From positions 1 through 35,589 of the forward strand of contig PBOZ01000007.1 in assembly GCA_002724555.1 (NCBI GenBank): a stretch of 35,589 nucleotides of DNA, written 5' to 3'. Source of the stretch: Rickettsiales bacterium (GTDB lineage Bacteria > Pseudomonadota > Alphaproteobacteria > UBA8366). Shown one piece after another: positions 1 to 7,037 of this stretch. A program made the position numbers and the translations under genes. Under the pieces are notes generated by a model, which was not told the origin of the DNA, did not search any database, and saw nothing but the letters and a program-made list of their open reading frames with translations. Position 1 is the first letter of the stretch, and each line of letters begins with the position of its first letter.

Positions 1-474
1 TCGGGCCGCCAGCATTAGCGTTTGCACATACATCCCCGCATCTGCCCAATTCCCGCGCGCCATGTAACTATCGACCGTCACGAATAGGCCAACGGGGGCA
101 TCAAAAAACTTGAAATTTCGCGCCCCTTGTCGGGCGCTCCCTTCGCGATCACCTTTCTGAATGCCCAGTAAGCCGTATAGACTCCATCCGACAGCACGGC
201 GGCGCGCCTGGTGAACATCCTGCCACACAGGCGGATAATAGTCGTAGTCTTCGTATTTCTTCGCCTTGCCTTCGCGTGCCATCGCCAATACATCGTCAGA
301 GATGGCCTGCTTTACTTCGCCAGTGCAGATATAAACGCGCCACGGTTGAGTATTCGTGCCACTTGGCGAGCGCTGTGATACTTCCAAGATCTTATCTATT
401 TGTTCGCGCGTCACCGGTTGGTCGGTAAAGGCGCGAATAGATTTGCGGCTGGCGATAGCCTCGAAGACGTCCAT
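1..474 (-). CDS. Nitroreductase-family flavoprotein, C-terminus cut by window edge
   Basis: 158 codons are visible and the reading frame is still open at base 1, so the C-terminus is missing. The N-terminus starts MDVFEAIASRKSIRAF; the R-x-S-x-R pattern (residues 10-14) is the FMN-phosphate contact of the nitroreductase fold, and PSGTNTQPW (about 37-45) is the usual second family motif. Members use FMN and NAD(P)H to reduce nitroaromatics, quinones or flavins in the cytoplasm; the substrate here cannot be told. The ATG at 474 has a good ribosome binding site, GGGGAG, six bases upstream. It lies downstream of, and in the same direction as, the glutathione transferase and aconitase genes, but a 343-bp gap separates it from them, so it probably has its own promoter. 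The fold assignment is firm, the exact function is not. Confidence 0.85.
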   Translation of the reverse strand, partial: MDVFEAIASRKSIRAFTDQPVTREQIDKILEVSQRSPSGTNTQPWRVYICTGEVKQAISDDVLAMAREGKAKKYEDYDYYPPVWQDVHQARRRAVGWSLYGLLGIQKGDREGSARQGARNFKFFDAPVGLFVTVDSYMARGNWADAGMYVQTLMLAAR

Positions 475-817
475 GTATTACTCCCCATTTGCGCATCAGC
501 GCGCAGTAGATACAAACTGAATTGTAAATTCAATGCGGCAATTCGACGAGGCCATGACGTTGCGAAAACAGAACCGTCACAACTACCCATTAAAAACGAC
601 GGGATGGGTTTTCTTACATACTCCGCTAGCGCCCAACACCCAAGAAAGACCGATCCGGAACGGTAAACGGCGGCTGAAAGAAGAACCAATCTGTCTACAA
701 ATTAGTTGCCAATTTTAATCCAATTATCATGAACAGTAGGCTTGGGTCCGCCAATTTGGCTACACAGTTGGCCGCCTAGGGCCACTAACGGTTCTTGAGA
801 GTCGCTTTCGGTTTTAT
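475..817. other. 343-bp gap without a convincing gene
   Basis: The stretch lies between the nitroreductase start and the glutathione transferase stop, both on the minus strand. It should carry the nitroreductase promoter, but I see no clear -35/-10 pair. Open frames here have no start signal and overlap the nitroreductase. A 16-bp sequence at 704-719 recurs at 1438-1453. Confidence 0.5.
704..719 (+). repeat. 16-bp direct repeat, copy 1 (second copy 1438-1453)
   Basis: The sequence AGTTGCCAATTTTAAT occurs at 704-719 and again, identical and in the same orientation, at 1438-1453. The second copy lies in the glutathione transferase gene and its first base is part of the premature stop codon. 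A 16-bp match in a window of this size could arise by chance, so its meaning is uncertain. Confidence 0.6.
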
Positions 818-1687
818 TTATTCAGCAGCTTTAAGCTTATCTTGGGTCTTGGTCTCAAAGTCACTCACATCGTGACGTTCGCGTAGCTGTTCATGCAGCT
901 CTCCCCGGACGCGATTGACCATTCGACCACGCTTTACAGGCTCGCGGCTGTGAATTTCCTTCGCCCAGCGTACAACATTCTTATAAGACGAAACATCGAG
1001 AAACTCGGATGCGTCATACTGCTCAAAGAGCACCAACCCGCCGTACCAAGGCCAGATTGCCATATCTGCAACAGTATATTCATCACCGCATACAAACTTA
1101 TTCCTAGCAAGGCGCTGATCTAAAACGTCTAATTGTCGTTTTACTTCCATTGTAAAGCGGTCGATTGGATATTTAAATTTCTCTGGCGCGTAGGCGTAGA
1201 AATGTCCAAAGCCGCCTCCAAGATACGGTGCGCTGCCCATCTGCCAGAACAACCAGGACAGGCACTCCGCCCGCGCCGACGCCTCCATTGGAAGAAACGC
1301 ACCAAATTTTTCAGCGAGATACATCAATATTGCGCCGGATTCAAAGACGCGCGTAGGCGTTGATGTGCTATGGTCCATCAAGGCCGGGATCTTCGAATTC
1401 GGATTGATAGCGACGAAGCCACTTCCAAATTGATCTCAGTTGCCAATTTTAATAAGCCAAGCGTCATATTCAGCGCCCATATGGCCAGCCGCCAAAAGTT
1501 CCTCCAGCATGACCGTGACTTTGACACCATTCGGCGTGCCGAGGGAATATAGCTGCAGCGGGTGTTTCCCGATCGGCAGTTCCTTCTCCGTCTGCGCACC
1601 GGCGGTCGGCCGATTTATATTGGCGAAGGCGCCACCATTACCGGGCGCCCATCTCCAAACCTTCGGAGGGGTATAAACGTCAGTCAT
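818..1687 (-). pseudogene. yghU: YghU-type glutathione S-transferase with an in-frame TGA
   Basis: Read from the ATG at 1687, the protein matches the YghU/Ure2-like glutathione transferase family along its whole length (289 codons plus stop, the usual size): N-terminal MTDVYTPPKVWRW, TPNGVKVTVMLEE in the thioredoxin-like domain, NPNSKIPAL, then ECLSWLFWQMGSAPYLGGGFGHF in short form and GDEYTVADMAIWPWYGG in the helical domain. The frame is continuous, but a TGA at 1436-1438 (codon 84) interrupts it. Family members usually have Gly there (GEGDQF; here GN-stop-DQF), so a single GGA-to-TGA change explains it. A restart at the ATG at 1381 would give only the C-terminal 187 residues without the glutathione site. 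Either a recent pseudogene, a read error or, less likely, recoding; no selenocysteine element was identified. It follows the SnoaL-like gene by 29 bp. Confidence 0.8.
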
Positions 1688-1716
1688 CGTTTCGTTTCCA
1701 TTCCCGGTCACCCGGG

Positions 1717-2091
1717 TTAGTCCGGAAGCTTCGTCGACTGCCAAGCGACCATGCGCCAGGTGCCGTCTTGATTTTGCCAAACATCCGTAAAACGGACACT
1801 GAAAGAATTGGGTTTGCCATGGGCTTCCACCGTGATATCCGCTCGGCCAGTGAGGACAACAGAACCACCAAGATCTTGGGCTTCTATCTCCGATGGATTG
1901 CACGCTTTATAGACCGTGGCCCCGGATTCCATATTACCAATAAGGCTCTCCTTCGTGTCCAGACGGGCCGAAGAATGGGTATAGACTAAACCCTTACAGA
2001 TTATGTTCTTAAGCTTTTCGGCGTCTTGATCCACCATCGCCTGCATGCGTTCCTTGTCGAGTGCGATGACCCGCGCGCTATTTTCGCTCAT
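1717..2091 (-). CDS. SnoaL/DUF4440-like NTF2-fold protein
   Basis: 124 residues, the usual length of a single NTF2-like cone-shaped domain. The layout fits DUF4440/SnoaL_3: a helical start (ALDKERMQAMVDQD), then THSSARLDTKESLIGNM, a beta-sheet segment SVVLTGRADITVE, and the typical ending FTDVWQNQDGTWRMVAWQSTKL. No signal peptide is present. Such proteins are small hydrolases, isomerases or ligand-binding partners of other enzymes; nothing in the sequence shows which. The ATG at 2091 has GGGGAG seven bases upstream. It sits between the aconitase-like gene (78 bp upstream in transcription) and the interrupted glutathione transferase, all on one strand, so it may belong to the same transcript. 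Confidence 0.8.
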   Translation of the reverse strand: MSENSARVIALDKERMQAMVDQDAEKLKNIICKGLVYTHSSARLDTKESLIGNMESGATVYKACNPSEIEAQDLGGSVVLTGRADITVEAHGKPNSFSVRFTDVWQNQDGTWRMVAWQSTKLPD

Positions 2092-2169
2092 TTGATAACT
2101 CCCCTATTGGATTGGTAGGAAGATGGTGCATACCCAACACATATGCAACCGACCATTGTCGATATTGCC

Positions 2170-4812
2170 TCAAGCAGCGTCAGATATGCCTTTCAAGACG
2201 AACGGCATCACGCCACCCGCTTCGAACCAGGCGATCTCCCGCGCGGTATCCAGACGGCAAAGCACATTTGCCTCGATAGTCGTACCGTCTGGTTTCGCAA
2301 AACACACAGAAACCGTCTGTCCTACCTCCATAGCCGTTGCAAAACCCGTTATACGAACGGTTTCTGAGCCATCAAGGCCAAGGGTCTTGCGGCTGACGCC
2401 GTCTTGAAACTGCAGGGGCAGGATGCCCATACCGACGAGGTTGCTGCGATGAATACGTTCAAAGCCTTCGGCTACAATGGCGCGCACACCAAGGAGATGC
2501 GGCCCCCGCGCCGCCCAGTCACGTGAAGATCCTGTACCGTACTCACGCCCAGCCACCACAACCAGCCCTCGTCCCTCGGCCCGGTAGCGCTCATGGGCTT
2601 CAAAAATCGTCATAAGGTCACCAGTCGGTTGATGAAGGGTCCAGCCGCCTTGATGCCTCGGCGTCATTTCATTTTGGATATGCGCATTGTTAAACGTACC
2701 ACGCATCATGACCTCATGATTGGTACGGCGTTGGAGAAACCCGCTGAAATCGTGCGGAGGGGTGCCGCGGGCCGCCAAGTAATCTCCAGCGAGTGTTCCT
2801 TCCAGGATACGGGCACCCGGCGATATATGATCCGTCGTAACGTTGTCACCAAACATAGCGAGTATGGCAGCGCCCTCTATCTTTGGCGGCGATTGCGCCA
2901 CGGCAGTCTCCAGAAAAGGTGGCTTTAGTATATACGTACTCTCTTTATCCCAGGCAAAAGCACCGCTGGCACCAGGATCAATGTCATCCCAAAGCAAGTT
3001 ACCTTGTGAAATATCGGTATATCGCGCCGTAAATATATCCTGTGTTACATGATCCCGGACGGCTTTATCAATTTCGGCCGAAGTCGGCCAAATATCACGT
3101 AAATAGACGGGCTCACCATTATTGCCCTTACCCAGAGGTTCGACCGTTATATCCCGCACAACGGTGCCTAAAAGGGCGTAGGCGATGACTAAAGGCGGCG
3201 CGCCAAGATAGGCGAGACCAATCTGCGGATGGACACGTCCTTCGAAATTCCGGTTGCCCGACAACACGGCCGCGACCCTCCGACCGTTCTCTCGGATGTC
3301 GGCGGCGATCTGATCAGGCAAGGCACCCGAACCGCCACAACACGTCATGCAGCCGTATCCCGTCACTTGAAAGCCGAGCTCATTTAACGAATGCATTAGG
3401 CCGGCGCTCTCAAGGTAGTCACCAACGGCCCGTGAGCCTGGCGAAAGCGATGTCTTCACCCATGACTGGGTCGATAAGCCTTTCGCCCGCGCCTTCTTCG
3501 CAAGCAAACCCGCCGCCAGCATAACTCGCGGGTTAGACGTATTTGTGCAAGACGTGATCGCCGCGATGACAACATCACCATCGCGAACTGGCCCCTCCGG
3601 CCCGTTTGCTCTCTCACCTAAGACTTCCTTAGCAGAAATATGGGCTTGGCTAAGGCGAACCTGACTTTGCGGAAGTTTGGGCCCAGCGAGGCTGGCCTCT
3701 ACCTCCCCAACGTCAAACTCGATAACGTCCGAATAAATTCTTTCAACCGTATCATCGCGCCACAAACCCTGAACCTTACAATAAGCCTCAACCAAGGGCA
3801 CCCGATCATTGCGGCCGGTTAAACGGAGAAAATTTAACGTCTCTTCATCCGTAGGGAAGAAGCCCATGCTGGCACCGTATTCGGGCGCCATATTGGCGAT
3901 GGTCGCACGTTCAGGCAGGCTCAGATTATCGAGCCCTGGGCCCACATACTCAACAAATTTCTGAACAACACCATGCTCCCGCAACCGTCGCGTCAGAGCA
4001 AGAACAAGATCCGTCGTGGTAGTACCCTCGCGCAAACGCCCAACCAAACGGACCCCAACCACATCCGGGATCGTCATGCTCACCGGCTCACCCAACATCG
4101 CCGACAGCGCTTCAATTGCGCCAACACCCCAGCCCATCACCGACAGAGCGTTGATCATTGGGGTATGACTGTCACCCGCGACCAAACTGTCAGGAAAGGC
4201 CACCAAGCCGTATTGGGGATGGAATTCCGACCAGACGACCTGAGCCAGGGCCTCCAGGTTAATCTGGTGACAGATGCCCTGGCCTGGCGGCAGCACTCGC
4301 ATGTTACGAAATGCTCTCTGGGCCCATTTTGCTACCCTATACCGTTCGGTGTTACGTGCAAATTCCATCTCCATGTTTTGCGCCAAGGCATTCGGTTTGC
4401 CAGCGACGTCAACGATTACAGAATGATCCATTATGAAATCGACCGGCCGCACCGGATTGACAAGGTTAGGATCCTGGCCAGAGGCCGCCATGTGCTCGCG
4501 CATCGCCGCCAAATCGGCCAAGAGCGGAATACCGGATACGTCGTGCATCATAATACGAGTTGGATAGTAACTCGTCTCCGCAGGATTTGATCCGGCATCG
4601 GCCCACCGGGAAAAAGCTTTAATTGCCTCTCGCCCAACCGTCGCGCCATCTTCGTGCCGCAGAGCGTTCTCTAAAAGAACTTGCAGGGAATAGGGTAACC
4701 GTCCAACACCGCGAAGCCCGGCCGCTTCAGCCTTCGCCAAACTCCAAATCGTATAGCATTCCCCGCCAACCTGGAGGTCATCCAGCGCGCTGTAACTGTT
4801 CTCGTTAACCAT
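2170..4812 (-). CDS. acnA: Aconitase A-family hydratase, divergent active-site motifs
   Basis: 880 residues, close to the roughly 890 of bacterial AcnA, with all four aconitase domains. The 4Fe-4S cysteines are at 422 (ITSCTNTSNP), 488 and 491 (GYGCMTC). Substrate-binding motifs DH (129-130), GNRNFEGR, GDNVTTDH and YGTGSSRDW are kept, so it should be an active hydro-lyase in the cytoplasm. Several conserved spots differ from ordinary AcnA as I remember it: MMHD at 88-91 where MQD is usual (Gln to His), VAGDSHTPM for VGTDSHTTM, CMTCCGGSG for CTTCIGNSG, HISPGA for HISPAG, and RRTNHE for RRGNHE. It starts 5 nt after the luciferase-like gene ends, so the two are probably co-transcribed. It could be the cell's citrate/isocitrate aconitase, but the changes and the setting suggest a paralogue for a related tricarboxylate. 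The symbol denotes the family, not a proven reaction. Confidence 0.88.
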   Translation of the reverse strand: MVNENSYSALDDLQVGGECYTIWSLAKAEAAGLRGVGRLPYSLQVLLENALRHEDGATVGREAIKAFSRWADAGSNPAETSYYPTRIMMHDVSGIPLLADLAAMREHMAASGQDPNLVNPVRPVDFIMDHSVIVDVAGKPNALAQNMEMEFARNTERYRVAKWAQRAFRNMRVLPPGQGICHQINLEALAQVVWSEFHPQYGLVAFPDSLVAGDSHTPMINALSVMGWGVGAIEALSAMLGEPVSMTIPDVVGVRLVGRLREGTTTTDLVLALTRRLREHGVVQKFVEYVGPGLDNLSLPERATIANMAPEYGASMGFFPTDEETLNFLRLTGRNDRVPLVEAYCKVQGLWRDDTVERIYSDVIEFDVGEVEASLAGPKLPQSQVRLSQAHISAKEVLGERANGPEGPVRDGDVVIAAITSCTNTSNPRVMLAAGLLAKKARAKGLSTQSWVKTSLSPGSRAVGDYLESAGLMHSLNELGFQVTGYGCMTCCGGSGALPDQIAADIRENGRRVAAVLSGNRNFEGRVHPQIGLAYLGAPPLVIAYALLGTVVRDITVEPLGKGNNGEPVYLRDIWPTSAEIDKAVRDHVTQDIFTARYTDISQGNLLWDDIDPGASGAFAWDKESTYILKPPFLETAVAQSPPKIEGAAILAMFGDNVTTDHISPGARILEGTLAGDYLAARGTPPHDFSGFLQRRTNHEVMMRGTFNNAHIQNEMTPRHQGGWTLHQPTGDLMTIFEAHERYRAEGRGLVVVAGREYGTGSSRDWAARGPHLLGVRAIVAEGFERIHRSNLVGMGILPLQFQDGVSRKTLGLDGSETVRITGFATAMEVGQTVSVCFAKPDGTTIEANVLCRLDTAREIAWFEAGGVMPFVLKGISDAA

Positions 4813-4817
4813 AAGAA

Positions 4818-5777
4818 TTATTTTACCAAGGGCATGACATTCTCCGCAAATTCCGCCATGCGGCCCAGCATCTCGGCTTTGTCGTTCGACCCAACGTTGA
4901 CGATCATCGCGGTCACCCCGGTCTCAGCGAAAGCGGCTATATCCTCCGCCCGCTGTTGCGCCGACCCAGTAAACATCTGACGCCCGCCATCCACATGCCG
5001 CTGTTCAGTATCGCTATGAAAGGCGCAGTTATAAGACTGGGCGATCGTCGCCGGATCACGCCCTGCTTCTTCCGCCACCTGATGGAGTTTGGCAAGCCGG
5101 ACAGCGTAAGTCTCTATCTTGTCCATGCGAAACTTCGGATTGCTGCCGAACGGATACCAGGCGTCACCATGCGAGACCGTACGTCTAATTGCTGCCATGC
5201 TTTCGCCGCCGATCCAGATCGGCGGATGCGGGTCCTGGACCGGACGCGGCTCGAGATCGACGCGATCGAATTTAAAATAATCACCAGAATACGACGGGTT
5301 TGGGTCCGTCCACGCGATTTTCATCACGTCGAGATATTCGTTGGTGACCTGGCCTCGGGCGTCAAAATCCGGCAGATTGAGGGCCTCGAACTCCTCACGC
5401 ATCCATCCCGCACCACAGCCAATAGTAACCCGCCCACCGGACAATATGTCCGTGGTGGCAATTGATTTCGCCATGAAGAGAGGATTGCGATGCGGCACAA
5501 CAATGACAGAGGTTAAAATACGGATTTTACTGGTCACTGCGGCCATCCAAGCCAAAACGGTAAACTGCTCCATGCAGTCAACCTCACCGTCGGAGGTCCA
5601 GCGAAACTCTCCAGTCTCGCTGTAAGGATAGTTTGGATCTATTTTGCGCGGCACCACGATGTGGTCAGAGACAGTCAAATAGCCATAGCCAAGCGCTTCC
5701 GCCTGTACCGCTATCTCCCGCATGGCCTCCGGTGTCGCCAGTGATCCCCGGTTCGGCATCGATAGTCCAAATTGCAT
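4818..5777 (-). CDS. Luciferase-like (LLM) flavin-dependent oxidoreductase
   Basis: 319 residues forming the TIM barrel of the bacterial luciferase-like superfamily, of the type usually annotated as a TIGR03619-like or F420-dependent oxidoreductase. Diagnostic stretches are MQFGLSMPNRG at the start, GYGYLTVSDHIVVP (31-44), ILTSVIVVPHRNPLFMAKSIATTD in abbreviated form near 88-110, SGGRVTIGCGAGW, and PHPPIWIGGES (about 183-193). The cofactor (FMN or F420) cannot be decided from sequence by eye. The ATG at 5777 is preceded by GGGAGAG two bases upstream. It is the first gene of the minus-strand series and runs into the aconitase-like gene with a 5-nt gap; it is divergent from the enolase-superfamily gene, so the region 5778-5867 should control both. 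The substrate is unknown. Confidence 0.88.
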   Translation of the reverse strand: MQFGLSMPNRGSLATPEAMREIAVQAEALGYGYLTVSDHIVVPRKIDPNYPYSETGEFRWTSDGEVDCMEQFTVLAWMAAVTSKIRILTSVIVVPHRNPLFMAKSIATTDILSGGRVTIGCGAGWMREEFEALNLPDFDARGQVTNEYLDVMKIAWTDPNPSYSGDYFKFDRVDLEPRPVQDPHPPIWIGGESMAAIRRTVSHGDAWYPFGSNPKFRMDKIETYAVRLAKLHQVAEEAGRDPATIAQSYNCAFHSDTEQRHVDGGRQMFTGSAQQRAEDIAAFAETGVTAMIVNVGSNDKAEMLGRMAEFAENVMPLVK

Positions 5778-5867
5778 TTCTCTCTCCCGTTCTCAAAAAC
5801 CCTTGTTAAGAGAGACTATAGTTTCATTGCCACCGACACCTATCCTTATTGTAGAAAGCGAGGTCCT
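5778..5867. promoter_or_regulatory. Divergent promoter region between LLM and enolase-superfamily genes
   Basis: These 90 bp must carry the start signals for both divergent transcripts. It contains ACTATAGT (5815-5822), a palindrome that puts a -10-like TATAGT on both strands. An inverted repeat with 7-bp arms (TCTCTCT at 5779-5785, AGAGAGA at 5809-5815) spans the LLM ribosome binding site and ends at that palindrome, so it could be an operator. No matching -35 element was found for either direction. No regulator gene lies next to it in the window. Confidence 0.35.
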
Positions 5868-7028
5868 ATGAAGGACATGGACGAAGTTAACACGGCGGAC
5901 CGAACATGGGTCAAAATCACGAACGTGGAATGCATACCGCTCAACGTGCCGTTCAAAGTCCCGTTCAAGATTTCCACCGGCGCAGCCCGGCCAGTGGTCG
6001 AGACATTGATTGTCAAAGTGAATACTGATCAAGGTATTACCGGCATCGGCGAGACCCAAGCGTGGCGCCGTCAAGGGAGCGCCGAGACTCTCGAGGGACA
6101 GATTAACGTTATCAAAAATCATTTTGAGCCGCAGATGATCGGTCGCTCACCCTTTGATATAAATTCCATTATGCACAGCCTCAACGAAAGTATGTATCAT
6201 AGCCATTATTCGCAAGCAGCTGTAGGCGATGCACTCCATGACGCGGTTGGCAAGTTGCTAAATGTGCCGGTTTACCAAATCCTTGGAGGGAAAACGCGCG
6301 ACACAGTACGGGTCGCTGCTGTTCTTTCAATGAAGGGCACCGTGGAATCATTACTTGAGTCGGCAGACGATTTTTTCGAGCAGGGCTTCCGCCATCTAGT
6401 GCTAAAGATCGGCCTCGATTCAAAGGACGACCTGCGAAATGTGGAAGCACTCCGCACGCGTTTCGGTGCCGAGATCGCGCTTCGAGTGGACGCCAATGCC
6501 GCGCTCAATTATGACGACGCGCTAAGCCTCCTCTCGAAACTCGAGCATTTCGATATTGAGACAGTGGAGCAGCCGCTGGCGATATGGGATCTCGATGGCA
6601 TGGCCGACCTCGCAAAAAAATTGCGCATGCCGTTCATGGCGGACGAATGCGTCACGACAGATCATGCCTTGATGGATATCATCGCGAAACGGGCCGCAAG
6701 CTCGGCGCAGACAAAGGTGGCCAAAAACGGCGGAATCTTTCATATCCAACGCCTTTGGCACATGCTGAGTGCGGCTGGCATGAGTATCAATCCAGGCAAT
6801 CATCCGGCGACCAGCGTAGCCACCGCATCGGTGGCGCAGATGTGCGGCTCGTGGCCAACACCTTTGATGGCAGGTGTTTTTGCAGTAGGCGTCAGCGGGG
6901 CGTTAGCGGAAGATATTGTGCAGGATCCGATTCAGCACCAAAACGGTGAAATTCCTATCCCGGAAGGCCCCGGCCTGGGTGTTACCTTGGACGAGGAGGC
7001 CCTTTCACGTCTTCGAATCGACAAATAG
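5868..7028 (+). CDS. Enolase-superfamily protein (muconate lactonizing/mandelate racemase-like)
   Basis: 386 residues. The N-terminal capping domain (about 14-135) is followed by the TIM barrel. Three metal ligands of the superfamily are visible: Asp208 (VDAN), Glu234 (VEQP) and Asp259 (ADE). The end of the barrel reads TKVAKNGG (282-289), like the AKNGG lysine motif of muconate lactonizing enzymes. The first Lys of the usual K-x-K pair is replaced: the strand reads LVLKIG (177-182), giving Val178 with Lys180. The enzyme should therefore take up or give off a proton next to a carboxylate (cycloisomerisation, racemisation or dehydration), but not necessarily with the standard pair. Start ATG 5868 is chosen because GCGAGG lies just upstream; a longer frame from 5772 overlaps the divergent gene. 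The flavoprotein gene follows after 9 nt, so the two form an operon. Confidence 0.88.
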   Translation: MKDMDEVNTADRTWVKITNVECIPLNVPFKVPFKISTGAARPVVETLIVKVNTDQGITGIGETQAWRRQGSAETLEGQINVIKNHFEPQMIGRSPFDINSIMHSLNESMYHSHYSQAAVGDALHDAVGKLLNVPVYQILGGKTRDTVRVAAVLSMKGTVESLLESADDFFEQGFRHLVLKIGLDSKDDLRNVEALRTRFGAEIALRVDANAALNYDDALSLLSKLEHFDIETVEQPLAIWDLDGMADLAKKLRMPFMADECVTTDHALMDIIAKRAASSAQTKVAKNGGIFHIQRLWHMLSAAGMSINPGNHPATSVATASVAQMCGSWPTPLMAGVFAVGVSGALAEDIVQDPIQHQNGEIPIPEGPGLGVTLDEEALSRLRIDK

Positions 7029-7037
7029 CAGTAGATC

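Noticed and set aside
411-689. 92-aa minus-strand ORF over the nitroreductase start
   Set aside because: It overlaps the clearly conserved nitroreductase N-terminus in another frame and shows no domain.
1436-1438. Selenocysteine reading of the TGA in the GST gene
   Set aside because: The family has Gly, not Cys, at this position, and I saw no evident SECIS hairpin after it; a point mutation is simpler.
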